NCBI RefSeq assembly: GCF_025147485.1
Contig: NZ_CP102263.1
Location: forward strand, 1,563,501 to 1,627,500
Direction of reading: 5' to 3'
Source: Bacteroides uniformis
GTDB lineage: Bacteria; Bacteroidota; Bacteroidia; Bacteroidales; Bacteroidaceae
DNA length: 64,000 nt
Each line of letters opens with the position of its first letter. The first letter of the stretch is position 1. A program made the position numbers and the translations under genes. The notes under the pieces are model-generated. The model worked only from the letters and a program-made list of their open reading frames with translations, was not told the DNA's origin and did no database searches. Below, one piece after another: positions 28,729 through 36,708 of the stretch.

Positions 28729-29670
28729 TTACTCATATATAACAATTGAATCCTTTTCTTCGTTGATGCGGAACTTGAAAGGATGGTCTTTCGAGATGGT
28801 CCGCAGTATATGTTCGATGCCGTCCTGCTCTCTGAACTTGCCGGTAAAGCTGCCGTAGTTCAGCAGTTGAGGACTGGCAACGGTTATCTTTACATTATAG
28901 TATTTCTCCAGTCTACCGAGGATACCGCTGAATGGAGCGTCGTCAAAACAGTATAGTCCCTCTTTCCAGCGTAGATATTCATAGGAAGGAAGGACGGCCT
29001 TTCTACATTTTCCGTTTTCATTGAGAAATACCTCGTCTTTCTGCAACCTGGTGATTATCTGGCTGCTGTTGGCCGGATAGATATCGACGATACCTTCCAC
29101 CAATGTGGTTCCGAACTCATGGCTCCCACTGTAGGCACAGACGTTGAAACTCGTTCCTACAACTTTTACCTTGTTCGTTTCTGTATGTACATAGAATGGG
29201 ATATTCTTGTTTTTGGCTACTTCAAAGTAGGCCTCTCCGTCCAATTCCACATTTCGTTCGTTGCGTCCGAAGTTGGCGGCATATTTCATGGTGGACTTGG
29301 AGTTCAGCCATACGCGTGTTCCATCGGCAAGGATAATTTGGGCCCGTTGTCCGGCAGGCACAGTGACTGTTTGCAACTGCACCTCCTTGTTATATAAAAA
29401 GTCGGAGGTGATGAAATAACCGGCAATGGCGACAATGGTGACGGCGGCTATACGGGCCGCCCAGCGGAGCATCGGCATGATGTGCACCGTTTTCTTTTCA
29501 TTGTTTCCCTGCTTGTCCGAGAACAAGGAAATGTCGTATATCATGCGCTCTTTCAGGAAGATGTCCCGGTTTTCATCCGAGGCGTCTATCCAGTCGAGTA
29601 TCATCTTTTCTTCTTCAACGGAAGTAATACCTTTGAAATATTTATATAATAGCTCTTGGTTCATTGTCAA
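28729..29670 (-). CDS. FecR family anti-sigma factor (DUF4974 C-terminus)
   Basis: The 313-residue inner membrane protein has a cytoplasmic N-terminal region (about 1-68) that would hold the sigma factor, one membrane segment (about 71-92, containing AAVTIVAIAGYF), a periplasmic FecR domain (about 97-200, with GQRAQIILADGTRVWLNSKS) and a C-terminal DUF4974 domain (about 235-313) that contacts the STN domain of the receptor. It lies between the sigma gene and the STN-containing susC gene. It should transmit ligand occupancy from the outer membrane to the sigma factor. The gap to susC holds the candidate antisense RNA. Confidence 0.93.
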   Translation of the reverse strand: MTMNQELLYKYFKGITSVEEEKMILDWIDASDENRDIFLKERMIYDISLFSDKQGNNEKKTVHIMPMLRWAARIAAVTIVAIAGYFITSDFLYNKEVQLQTVTVPAGQRAQIILADGTRVWLNSKSTMKYAANFGRNERNVELDGEAYFEVAKNKNIPFYVHTETNKVKVVGTSFNVCAYSGSHEFGTTLVEGIVDIYPANSSQIITRLQKDEVFLNENGKCRKAVLPSYEYLRWKEGLYCFDDAPFSGILGRLEKYYNVKITVASPQLLNYGSFTGKFREQDGIEHILRTISKDHPFKFRINEEKDSIVIYE

Positions 29671-29760
29671 TAATTTATTTCTTTTCTAAAACGTGCTCTT
29701 TTTACCTTTTGTATATATAACCGGAAAGTGGGCGGTAACCCTATTCCGTAGAAGCATTTT

Positions 29761-30306
29761 TTAGGATATTAATATTATGAGTATGGTAACAAGATAATCT
29801 TTCAGTCTCAGCCGGAGAATCCGCAGCACTTTGGTGATGTGTGCCTCTACGGTTTTAAGTGATATGTCCAGACTATCGGCAATCTGCTTGTTTGCCAGGT
29901 TCTGGTATCGGCTCAACATGAATATCTTCCGGCTTTGCTCGGGCATTTCCTGTAAGGTCTTATTTACGATATGCTGTATTTCCGTGTTGAATATCTGGTC
30001 CGGTTCGCAGGCTTTCAAGGTGGAGATGCGTAAGTCCAGTTCGCGCAGGTTGTGGCTGCTGATGGTTTCTTCCGCTCGCAGACGCACCTGCTTGTGCTCG
30101 AGTACGTGCAGGGCTTTGTTCTTTATGATGGTCAGCAGCAGGGCATGCAGGTTACTGTTTTCTTCCCAGCGGTCTCGGTTTTCCCATAAGGCAATCATGG
30201 ATTCCATCACAACGTCTTCCGCTTCTGCTTTATCCCTGAGATAAGAATAAGCAAAAGCCAAAAACTTTTCTTGGTTTTCCTGGAAAAAGCGTGAGAAAAG
30301 ATTCAT
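29761..30306 (-). CDS. ECF RNA polymerase sigma factor (Bacteroidetes FecI-like)
   Basis: The protein from ATG at 30306 (MNLFSRFFQ) has 181 residues; a GTG/ATG extension to 30333 is possible. Region 2 spans about 10-75 (FAFAYSYLRDKAEAEDVVME pattern, shown in part as SYLRDKAEAEDVV), and region 4 about 110-170, with the helix-turn-helix NKQIADSLDISLKTVEAHITKV in the -35 reading position. This is the family of ECF factors paired with FecR anti-sigma factors in Bacteroidetes. It heads the leftward order sigma-fecR-susC-susD and should direct transcription of the SusC/SusD pair when the ligand is present. Confidence 0.93.
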   Translation of the reverse strand: MNLFSRFFQENQEKFLAFAYSYLRDKAEAEDVVMESMIALWENRDRWEENSNLHALLLTIIKNKALHVLEHKQVRLRAEETISSHNLRELDLRISTLKACEPDQIFNTEIQHIVNKTLQEMPEQSRKIFMLSRYQNLANKQIADSLDISLKTVEAHITKVLRILRLRLKDYLVTILIILIS

Positions 30307-30439
30307 AGTATGTAGGCTCCTTAAACCGGACATTAATTGAGGTTCTTTATGGAATATAAGGCTTTACATAGCAAAAAAACATAATCTTTTTGGAATATGC
30401 AAGCATTATGCCTTGTTTTTTCAGAGCCATTTCTGGCAG

Positions 30440-30481
30440 TATTGACAAAAAGAAAGCCTGATGGGGTTCCACCAGGCTTTA
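30440..30481 (-). terminator. Intrinsic terminator after pnp
   Basis: AAAGCCTG.TGG and CCA.CAGGCTTT (30453-30480) form a stem of about 12 bp with one mismatch around a short GGTT-type loop. Read on the minus strand it is followed by ttctttttg, so it ends the leftward pnp transcript 25 bp after the stop. Confidence 0.85.
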
Positions 30482-30505
30482 TATACTTAAAGAATAAGAA
30501 ATTTC

Positions 30506-32650
30506 TTATTTCTTTTCCGGTCTTTCTTGTCTTTCCGGTCTCGGAAGCAATACTTTGCGTGACAGCTTAAATTTTCCGGTCTTCGGGTCGATGTCGAGAA
30601 GTTTTACGTCAATTTCATCACCTTCCTTGATACCGGCTTCTTCTACTGTTTCCAGACGTTTCCAGTCGATTTCGGAGATATGGAGCAAGCCGTCCTTACC
30701 CGGCAGGAATTCAACGAATGCACCGTAAGGCATAATGGAGCGTACCTTGCCTTTGTAGACTTCGCCTACTTCGGGGACAGCTACAATCCCTTTGATGATA
30801 CGCATAGCATCATCGATGCTCTTCTTGTTGGTACCGGCGATTTCGATTCTACCGATGTTGTCCACTTCTTCAATAGTAATGGTAGCACCGGTTTCTTCCT
30901 GCATACCTTGGATAATCTTTCCACCAGGGCCGATGACAGCACCGATGAATTCCTTGGGAATGGTCATTGTCTCGATACGCGGAGCGTGAGGTTTCAGGTC
31001 TTCGCGAGGCTCGGCAATGCACTCGGTGATTTTGCCCAAGATATATTCACGGCCTTCTTTAGCCTGCAGCAATGCCTTTTCGAGGATTTCGTATGACAGA
31101 CCGTCCACTTTGATGTCCATCTGAGTGGCGGTGATACCGTCTTTTGTTCCGGTCACCTTGAAGTCCATGTCGCCCAAGTGGTCCTCATCACCGAGGATAT
31201 CGGACAATACGGCATATTTGTCTTCGCCTGCATTCTTAATCAATCCCATGGCGATACCTGATACCGGTTTCTTGATTTTCACACCTGCATCCATCAATGC
31301 CAGAGTTCCGGCACATACGGTAGCCATGGAAGAAGAACCGTTTGATTCGAGGATATCGGATACCACGCGTACTACATACGGATAGTTTGCAGGAATCTGA
31401 CCCTTCAATGCACGCCATGCCAGATGGCCGTGGCCGATTTCACGACGGCCTACACCGCGCTGTGCCTTGGCTTCGCCCGTAGAGAACGGAGGGAAGTTGT
31501 AGTGCAGAAGGAAACGTTCTTTTCCGTGTTCCAATACGTCGTCGATAATCTTCTCGTCCAACTTGGTGCCTAAAGTCACAGTAGACAAAGACTGTGTTTC
31601 GCCACGTGTAAAGATAGCGGAACCGTGAGGGCCGGGCAGGTAGCTGGTCTCACACCAGATAGGACGGATTTCGGTCGTCTTACGTCCGTCAAGGCGCTTG
31701 CCTTCGTCCAGAATGGAACGGCGCATCGCCTCTTTTTCCACATCGTGATAGTAACGGTCGATGAGGGCTGCCTTTTCTTCCAGTTCTTCTTCGGAGAACT
31801 GTGCCTTGAATTCTTCGCGGATGGCATCGAAAGCATCCATGCGTTCGTGCTTGTTCTTGTTTCCGGAAGCGGCAATGGCATAAGCCTTGTCGTAGCAAGC
31901 GTCGTGAACGGCCTTACGGAGTTCTTCGTCGTTCACTTCGTGGCAATATTCGCGTTTCACGGTAGAGCCTACTTCTTCTGCCAGTTCCATCTGTGCCTTG
32001 CACTGAATCTTAATGGCTTCGTGTGCGGCCTTCATCGCTTCCAGCAAGTCCTGCTCGGAAACCTCGTCCATTTCGCCTTCCACCATCATGATGTTTTCGT
32101 AAGTGGCGCCCACCATCAAGTCCATATCGGCTTGTTCTAGTTGTTCGAAGGTAGGGTTGATGACGAATTGTCCGTTGATGCGTGCTACGCGTACTTCGGA
32201 AATAGGTCCGTTGAAGGGGATATCTGAAACTGCAAGTGCGGCAGAAGCTGCGAGTCCGGCCAGAGCGTCGGGCATATCTACGCCGTCTGCTGAGAAAAGA
32301 ATGATGTTTACGTATACCTCTGCATGGAAATTATCAGGGAATAAGGGGCGGAGAGCACGGTCAACGAGGCGGCAAGTGAGGATTTCGTAGTCAGAAGCGC
32401 GTCCTTCGCGCTTTGTGAAACCGCCGGGGAAACGTCCGAATGCGGAGAATTTTTCTTTGTACTCTACCTGTAATGGCATGAAATCTGTTCCGGGAACTGC
32501 GTCCTTGGCGGCACAAACAGTAGCTAAAAGCATGGTGTTGCCCATACGAAGCATTACAGAACCGTCTGCCTGTTTTGCCAGCTTTCCCGTTTCGAGCGTG
32601 ATGGTTCTGCCATCAGGAAGCTCGATCGTCTTAACAATTGGGTTAATCAT
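30506..32650 (-). CDS. pnp: Polyribonucleotide nucleotidyltransferase (PNPase)
   Basis: The 714-residue enzyme degrades RNA phosphorolytically 3' to 5'. Two RNase PH domains are present: about 10-225, with [18 protein letters not shown], and about 320-540, with [10 protein letters not shown] and the catalytic [11 protein letters not shown] region ([17 protein letters not shown]). A KH domain with [11 protein letters not shown] (about 570-620) and an S1 domain (about 635-705, [15 protein letters not shown]) complete the usual order. It is a single-gene unit with its own terminator; a TATCTTTG-type -7 box lies on the minus strand at 32690-32697. Length and motifs are normal. Confidence 0.97.
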   Translation of the reverse strand: MINPIVKTIELPDGRTITLETGKLAKQADGSVMLRMGNTMLLATVCAAKDAVPGTDFMPLQVEYKEKFSAFGRFPGGFTKREGRASDYEILTCRLVDRALRPLFPDNFHAEVYVNIILFSADGVDMPDALAGLAASAALAVSDIPFNGPISEVRVARINGQFVINPTFEQLEQADMDLMVGATYENIMMVEGEMDEVSEQDLLEAMKAAHEAIKIQCKAQMELAEEVGSTVKREYCHEVNDEELRKAVHDACYDKAYAIAASGNKNKHERMDAFDAIREEFKAQFSEEELEEKAALIDRYYHDVEKEAMRRSILDEGKRLDGRKTTEIRPIWCETSYLPGPHGSAIFTRGETQSLSTVTLGTKLDEKIIDDVLEHGKERFLLHYNFPPFSTGEAKAQRGVGRREIGHGHLAWRALKGQIPANYPYVVRVVSDILESNGSSSMATVCAGTLALMDAGVKIKKPVSGIAMGLIKNAGEDKYAVLSDILGDEDHLGDMDFKVTGTKDGITATQMDIKVDGLSYEILEKALLQAKEGREYILGKITECIAEPREDLKPHAPRIETMTIPKEFIGAVIGPGGKIIQGMQEETGATITIEEVDNIGRIEIAGTNKKSIDDAMRIIKGIVAVPEVGEVYKGKVRSIMPYGAFVEFLPGKDGLLHISEIDWKRLETVEEAGIKEGDEIDVKLLDIDPKTGKFKLSRKVLLPRPERQERPEKK

Positions 32651-32689
32651 AAAAAATGTTTTATATCTAATTTTCTTTCAAAATTCGTG

Positions 32690-32697
32690 CAAAGATA
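32690..32697 (-). promoter_or_regulatory. -7 box upstream of pnp
   Basis: Read on the minus strand this is TATCTTTG, a perfect TAnnTTTG box about 40 bp before the pnp start. No convincing TTG lies 19-21 bp further upstream. Confidence 0.5.
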
Positions 32698-32792
32698 CAT
32701 AATTTATTCATGTAAAATGGTGGGAATGAGATAAAAAGTTTGTATTTAGTTGTTTTTTGCAGTTTTCTATATGGAAGAACGAGGGAAAATGC

Positions 32793-32822
32793 TTTGACTG
32801 AACTTGAAAAGAAGTATATTTG
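32793..32822 (+). promoter_or_regulatory. Promoter of the thioredoxin-like lipoprotein gene
   Basis: TTTG (32793-32796) and TATATTTG (32815-32822) lie 18 bp apart, 35 bp before the start codon, and fit the Bacteroides -33/-7 pattern. Confidence 0.6.
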
Positions 32823-32857
32823 CAGGCACGTTTGCAAAACAAAACTGAAGATACGAT

Positions 32858-34009
32858 ATGAAGAAAATCTTTTTTATGGCACTTGCTGCAATAGCATTGG
32901 GTGCATGTAATTCCGAACCGAAATTCAAAGTAGAGGGTGAAGTGTCTGGTGCCGACGGCAAGATGCTTTATTTGGAAGCCTCGGCATTGGAAGGTATTGT
33001 TCCTTTGGATTCTGTAAAACTGGAAGGGGATGGCTCTTTCCACTTCAAGCAGGTACGTCCGGTGTCTCCGGAATTTTACCGTCTGCGGGTAGACGACAAG
33101 GTTATTAATTTCTCGGTAGATTCGACGGAAACGGTTTTGGTAAAGGCACCTTATACCGATTTCGCCACTGCCTATACAGTGGAAGGTTCTCCGAATAGCT
33201 CGAAGATAAAGGACTTGACGCTGAAGCAGATGAAGCTTCAGGATAATGTGAATGCATTGCTGCAGTCGGTGCAGGCACATAAGATAGGTGCCGATGTTTT
33301 TGAGGACAGTCTTGCCTCTTTATTGAAGAACTATAAGGATGAAGTGAAAATCAGCTATATTTTTGCCGCTCCCAATACGGCTGCTGCCTATTTCGCCTTG
33401 TTCCAGAAGTTGAATAATTATTTGATTTTCGACCCTCTGAACAATAAGGAAGACATTAAGTGTTTTGCAGCCGTGGCAACCAGCCTGAACAATTATTATC
33501 CGGATGCCGACCGCTCCAAGAACCTCTACAATATTGTGATAAAGGGAATGAAGAATACCCGTACTCCGCAGCAGAAGGTGGTGGAAATCCCCGAAGAGGC
33601 AATTTCCGAAACCGGCATCATCGACATTAACCTGCGTGACATGAAGGGCAATACACGTAAGTTGAGCGAACTGAAGGGCAAGGCTGTTATTGTGGACTTC
33701 ACTGTTTATCAGAGTGCCGTTTCTGCTACACATAATTATATGTTGCGCGACTTGTACGACAAGTATGCCGCCCAGGGATTGGAAATCTATCAGGTTTCTC
33801 TGGATGCAGACGAGCACTATTGGAAAACAACTGCCGACAATCTGCCTTGGATTTGTGTGCGCGACGGCAATGGAATTTATTCGTCTATAGCGGCTTCTTA
33901 TAATGTGAAGAATGTGCCTTCTGTGTTCCTGGTCAACAAGAACAATGAGTTGAGTGCCCGTGGAGAGAGCATTAAAGACCTGGAGGCGGCAGTGAAAGCA
34001 TTGCTGTAA
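32858..34009 (+). CDS. DUF4369/thioredoxin-like (AhpC/TSA-TlpA) lipoprotein lacking the CXXC motif
   Basis: The 383-residue protein has a lipobox LGAC (Cys17), an N-terminal DUF4369 beta-rich domain (about 24-120), a helical middle region and a C-terminal thioredoxin-like domain (about 245-383). The position where TlpA-type proteins have WCxxC reads VDFTVYQSAVSATHNYML, with no Cys at all, so the usual disulfide redox chemistry is not possible. The cis-Pro region (NVPSVFLVNKN) is kept. It may act in binding rather than in electron transfer. It has its own promoter and is followed by the greA promoter region. The precise role is unknown. Confidence 0.85.
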   Translation: MKKIFFMALAAIALGACNSEPKFKVEGEVSGADGKMLYLEASALEGIVPLDSVKLEGDGSFHFKQVRPVSPEFYRLRVDDKVINFSVDSTETVLVKAPYTDFATAYTVEGSPNSSKIKDLTLKQMKLQDNVNALLQSVQAHKIGADVFEDSLASLLKNYKDEVKISYIFAAPNTAAAYFALFQKLNNYLIFDPLNNKEDIKCFAAVATSLNNYYPDADRSKNLYNIVIKGMKNTRTPQQKVVEIPEEAISETGIIDINLRDMKGNTRKLSELKGKAVIVDFTVYQSAVSATHNYMLRDLYDKYAAQGLEIYQVSLDADEHYWKTTADNLPWICVRDGNGIYSSIAASYNVKNVPSVFLVNKNNELSARGESIKDLEAAVKALL

Positions 34010-34052
34010 CATGTTATAAATAAGAAGTTTTCGTTTAAATATGTTACAAAGC

Positions 34053-34088
34053 AGCCTTTTATGCTTGACACGCATTGTATAAAAGGCT
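34053..34088. repeat. Perfect 10-bp inverted repeat overlapping the greA promoter
   Basis: AGCCTTTTAT (34053-34062) and ATAAAAGGCT (34079-34088) are exact complements around 16 bases that include the -33 TTG. The right arm touches the -7 box. It could be the terminator of the upstream gene or an operator for greA; no T-run follows, which favours the operator reading. Confidence 0.65.
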
Positions 34089-34095
34089 ATCTTTG
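34065..34095 (+). promoter_or_regulatory. Promoter of greA
   Basis: TTG (34065-34067) and TATCTTTG (34088-34095) are 20 bp apart, matching the Bacteroides consensus. Confidence 0.7.
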
Positions 34096-34117
34096 CAAAG
34101 GAAAATCGGAAAGAGGG

Positions 34118-34151
34118 TTCCAGCATGCTGACCATGTTGGAATTCTTTTTT
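34118..34151 (+). terminator. Leader terminator between the greA promoter and greA
   Basis: TTCCAGCATG (34118-34127) and CATGTTGGAA (34133-34142) form a 10-bp stem with one G:U pair and a 5-base loop, followed by ttctttttt. It lies downstream of the promoter but 49 bp before the start codon, so it should act on the leader transcript rather than end the previous gene. Confidence 0.65.
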
Positions 34152-34185
34152 GTTTATAGTACCATTAAAAACTAACATAACATTT

Positions 34186-34192
34186 AAGGAGG
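34186..34192 (+). promoter_or_regulatory. Strong Shine-Dalgarno sequence before greA
   Basis: AAGGAGG lies 7 bases before the ATG. Most genes here have no such site, as usual for Bacteroidetes, so a consensus ribosome-binding site stands out and fixes the greA start at 34200. Confidence 0.75.
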
Positions 34193-34199
34193 AAAAAGT

Positions 34200-34664
34200 A
34201 TGGCTTATATGTCAGAAGACGGCTACAAGAAATTGATGGCCGAATTGAAACACCTGGAGACGGTGGAACGTCCCAAAATATCGGCTGCCATTGCCGAAGC
34301 GCGTGACAAAGGTGATTTGTCGGAAAATGCAGAGTATGACGCTGCCAAGGAAGCTCAAGGTATGCTTGAGATGAAAATTAACAACTTGAAGCTGACCATT
34401 GCCGACGCTAAGATTATTGATGAGTCGAAGTTGAAAACCGATTCTGTACAGATTCTCAATAAGGTAGAGCTTAAGAACGTGAAGAATGGCATGAAGATGG
34501 TTTATACTATCGTTTCCGAAAGTGAAGCCAATCTGAAGGAAGGAAAGATTTCCGTCAATACTCCGATTGCACAAGGTCTGCTTGGCAAGAAAGTAGGTGA
34601 CATCGCAGAAATTAAAGTTCCGCAGGGCATGATTAACCTGGAAGTAGTGAACATATCCTTTTAA
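34200..34664 (+). CDS. greA: Transcript cleavage/elongation factor GreA
   Basis: The 154-residue protein rescues backtracked RNA polymerase by stimulating transcript cleavage. The N-terminal coiled coil (about 5-75) has the acidic tip pattern RDKGDLSENAEYDAAKEAQG with the conserved Asp/Glu residues; the C-terminal globular domain (about 85-154) includes the SPIAQGLLGKKVGD-type segment (here TPIAQGLLGKKVGD). Length is typical. Expression appears controlled by a promoter with an overlapping inverted repeat, a leader terminator and a consensus ribosome-binding site. Confidence 0.96.
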   Translation: MAYMSEDGYKKLMAELKHLETVERPKISAAIAEARDKGDLSENAEYDAAKEAQGMLEMKINNLKLTIADAKIIDESKLKTDSVQILNKVELKNVKNGMKMVYTIVSESEANLKEGKISVNTPIAQGLLGKKVGDIAEIKVPQGMINLEVVNISF

Positions 34665-34668
34665 AGGA

Positions 34669-34705
34669 AGGCAGGTCCGCATACGGGCTTGCCTTATTTT
34701 ATAAT
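34669..34705 (+). terminator. Weak hairpin/terminator between greA and the HIT gene
   Basis: AAGGCA (34669-34674) and TGCCTT (34690-34695) pair around a loop that can extend the stem through GG/CC-type pairs, followed by attttataattt. The stem is short, so partial read-through into the HIT gene is likely. Confidence 0.5.
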
Positions 34706-34713
34706 TTATAGCT

Positions 34714-35106
34714 ATGGCAACAATATTCAGTAGAATTATCGCAGGTGAAATACCTTGCTACAAGGTGGCGGAGGATGACAGATTCTTTGCGTTCCTTGAC
34801 ATCAATCCGTTGGTAAAAGGTCATACATTGGTCATTCCCAAGCAGGAAGTGGATTATATCTTCGATTTGAACGATGAGGATTTGGCGGCGATGCATGTTT
34901 TCGCCAAGAGAGTGGCACTTGCCATCGGCAAGGCCTTTCCGTGTAGAAAGGTAGGAGAAGCGGTATTGGGGCTGGAAGTGCCTCATGCGCACATACATTT
35001 GATTCCTATGCAGAACGAAAAAGATATGCTTTTCTCCAATCCCAAACTGAAACTGACGGACGAAGAATTCAAGGCTGTGGCAGAAGCTATCCGTGCAGTG
35101 CTTTAA
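34714..35106 (+). CDS. HIT family protein (histidine triad nucleotide-binding)
   Basis: The 130-residue protein is a histidine triad hydrolase of the Hint/HinT or Fhit-like group, acting on nucleotide phosphoramidates or dinucleoside polyphosphates in the cytoplasm. The triad PHAHIHLIP lies at about 92-100 and the N-terminal half has the FSRIIAGEIPCYKVAED start and DINPLVKGHTLVIPK strand typical of the family. It follows greA by 49 bp and is closed by a strong terminator. Confidence 0.92.
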   Translation: MATIFSRIIAGEIPCYKVAEDDRFFAFLDINPLVKGHTLVIPKQEVDYIFDLNDEDLAAMHVFAKRVALAIGKAFPCRKVGEAVLGLEVPHAHIHLIPMQNEKDMLFSNPKLKLTDEEFKAVAEAIRAVL

Positions 35107-35137
35107 TCGGTTTATTTTCCTCCCCTAAATAAACGGA

Positions 35138-35175
35138 AGCGGGAGTTGGACTTCATCCAGCTCCCGCTATTTTTT
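35138..35175 (+). terminator. Intrinsic terminator after the HIT gene
   Basis: AGCGGGAGTTGGA (35138-35150) and TCCAGCTCCCGCT (35156-35168) form a 13-bp stem with one G:U-type mismatch, followed by attttttt. Confidence 0.9.
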
Positions 35176-35206
35176 TGCCTTCGGCACCTATCCTTTAATT
35201 TTTAAT

Positions 35207-36292
35207 TTAAATGTATTCCTCTCCCAGTTTTATCTGGGCATCATTCACATATTTGCGGATGGTATGTTCTTCATCTTTCTTGCAAATCAGTAATACATTG
35301 TCCGACTCGGCTATGAGATAACCTTCCAAACCGTCGATAACTGCAAGTTTGTTGTCGGGCAGCACCACGATATTGTCTTTGCTATTATAGATGAGGGATT
35401 TACATTTTAAGGCTACATTGCCTGCTTCATCTTTGGGAGACAAATCATACAAAGACCCCCAGGTTCCTAAATCAGACCAGCCGAAATCGCCTAATGACAC
35501 ATATACATTGTCTGCCTTTTCCATGATGCCGAAGTCTATGGAGACATTGGGGCAAGCAGGGAAGTTCTCATCAATGAATTGTTTCTCTTGGACTGTTCCA
35601 TACACATCTTTGCCGGGGGCCAGTTTGGAAGTCAGCTCGGGCAGCAGGGCTTCGTTTGCCTTGATGATGGTATTTACGTTCCACATGAACAGACCAGAGT
35701 TCCAATAGAATTCTCCACTTTCCACGAATACTTTTGCCAGTTCCAGTTCGGGCTTTTCAGTGAAGGTTTTTACCTTGTAGAAATTATCACCGGCGGCTTC
35801 GGCTATTTGTATATAGCCATATCCGGTTTCCGGACGGTTGGGCTTGATGCCGAGTGTCAGCAGATTGTCCGATTGGGAAACGAAGTCCAGCCCTTTTTCG
35901 ATAGCTGCCAGAAATTCGCCTTCCTTCAGGATTAAGTGGTCCGAAGGAGCTACCACTATATTGGCGTTCGGATTCAAGGCGCGGATATGATAGGAAGCCC
36001 ACGCAATGCAGGGGGCTGTATTCCTGCGTGTCGGCTCCAGTAGAATCTGTTCGGGTTTAAGTTCGGGAAGCTGTTCTTTTACAAGGTCGGCATACAAGTC
36101 ATTTGTTACGATAAGTATATTTTCCATGGGGATTACCTGCTTGAAGCGGTCGAAGGTTTGCTGCAGCAAGGAACGTCCTGTACCGAAGAAATCCAGAAAC
36201 TGTTTTGGAAGTGTCTTGCGGCTGAATGGCCAGAAACGGCTGCCGATTCCTCCGCCCATAATTACACAGAAATTATCCTTATTGGTTACCAT
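35207..36292 (-). CDS. manC: Mannose-1-phosphate guanylyltransferase
   Basis: The 361-residue cytoplasmic enzyme makes GDP-mannose from mannose-1-phosphate and GTP, for fucose and mannose incorporation into capsule, LPS and glycoproteins. The nucleotide-binding signature MGGGIGSRFWPFSR (about 12-25) and the KTLPKQFLDF that follows, the FTEKPELELA segment and FYWNSGLFMWN are all typical. It lacks the C-terminal isomerase domain of bifunctional enzymes. The leftward gene is divergent from tRNA-Leu. The family is certain; manC is used by analogy. Confidence 0.92.
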   Translation of the reverse strand: MVTNKDNFCVIMGGGIGSRFWPFSRKTLPKQFLDFFGTGRSLLQQTFDRFKQVIPMENILIVTNDLYADLVKEQLPELKPEQILLEPTRRNTAPCIAWASYHIRALNPNANIVVAPSDHLILKEGEFLAAIEKGLDFVSQSDNLLTLGIKPNRPETGYGYIQIAEAAGDNFYKVKTFTEKPELELAKVFVESGEFYWNSGLFMWNVNTIIKANEALLPELTSKLAPGKDVYGTVQEKQFIDENFPACPNVSIDFGIMEKADNVYVSLGDFGWSDLGTWGSLYDLSPKDEAGNVALKCKSLIYNSKDNIVVLPDNKLAVIDGLEGYLIAESDNVLLICKKDEEHTIRKYVNDAQIKLGEEYI

Positions 36293-36395
36293 GCTATTGA
36301 TTTTAAAAGTTTCTGCTAATGTACTGCATATTTTACAAACAAGGAATGATTCAAGCAGGTTTTATCGTTTTTTTCGCCTTTTTTTAGGAAAAGTA

Positions 36396-36425
36396 TTGCA
36401 GGTTTAGAAAAAAGCTGTATCTTTG
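36396..36425 (+). promoter_or_regulatory. Promoter of tRNA-Leu
   Basis: TTG (36396-36398) and TATCTTTG (36418-36425) are 19 bp apart, 24 bp before the tRNA 5' end. Confidence 0.7.
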
Positions 36426-36449
36426 CACCGCATTTGAGAAGTCAAACAT

Positions 36450-36533
36450 GCCCAGATGGCGGAATCGGTAGACGCGCTGGTCTCAAACACCAGTGGATTC
36501 ACTTCCATCCCGGTTCGACCCCGGGTCTGGGTA
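36450..36533 (+). tRNA. tRNA-Leu (anticodon CAA)
   Basis: GCCCAGA at the 5' end pairs with TCTGGGT near the 3' end (first pair G:U), with discriminator A at 36533. The anticodon stem CTGGT/ACCAG holds the loop CTCAAAC, giving anticodon CAA. The T arm has CCCGG.TTCGACC.CCGGG, and a long variable arm (class II) fits leucine. CCA is not encoded. The last 12 bases form part of the attachment core of the integrated element, so the 3' end has been rebuilt by integration. Confidence 0.93.
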
Positions 36534-36534
36534 C
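36522..36534. other. Left attachment core (attL) of the integrated element
   Basis: CGGGTCTGGGTAC covers the T-arm/acceptor end of tRNA-Leu and is repeated exactly at 46802-46814. The sequences diverge immediately after the core. Confidence 0.88.
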
Positions 36535-36541
36535 AAGAAAG

Positions 36542-36582
36542 AAAGCTAAGTATTTGATAGTTCAATACTTAGCTTTTTCTTT
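36542..36582 (+). terminator. Terminator supplied by the element behind tRNA-Leu
   Basis: AAAGCTAAGTATT (36542-36554) and AATACTTAGCTTT (36564-36576) form a 13-bp perfect stem with a 9-base loop and a T-rich tail. It replaces the original tRNA terminator displaced to 46824-46861. Confidence 0.88.
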
Positions 36583-36590
36583 TGCTTGAA

Positions 36591-36612
36591 TTTTCCCCAC
36601 ATTTTCCCCACA
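36591..36612. repeat. Candidate integrase arm-site repeat, left copy
   Basis: A 22-bp sequence built from two TTTTCCCCACA units in direct order lies 57 bp inside attL. An identical copy occurs at 46641-46662 near the other end, and a partial one at 46769-46784. Such end-flanking direct repeats suit integrase arm-binding sites. Confidence 0.65.
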
Positions 36613-36646
36613 CGTGCAAAAAATATAGCAGTAAGTCATTATTTCT

Positions 36647-36678
36647 TTTGGTTGAACGTAGTAAATAAGTTACCTTTG
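36647..36678 (+). promoter_or_regulatory. Promoter of the element-borne fic gene
   Basis: TTTG (36647-36650) and TACCTTTG (36671-36678) lie 20 bp apart, 30 bp before the start codon at 36709. Confidence 0.65.
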
Positions 36679-36708
36679 AAAAGAAATAAAGCCTATTAAA
36701 TAAAAGTA

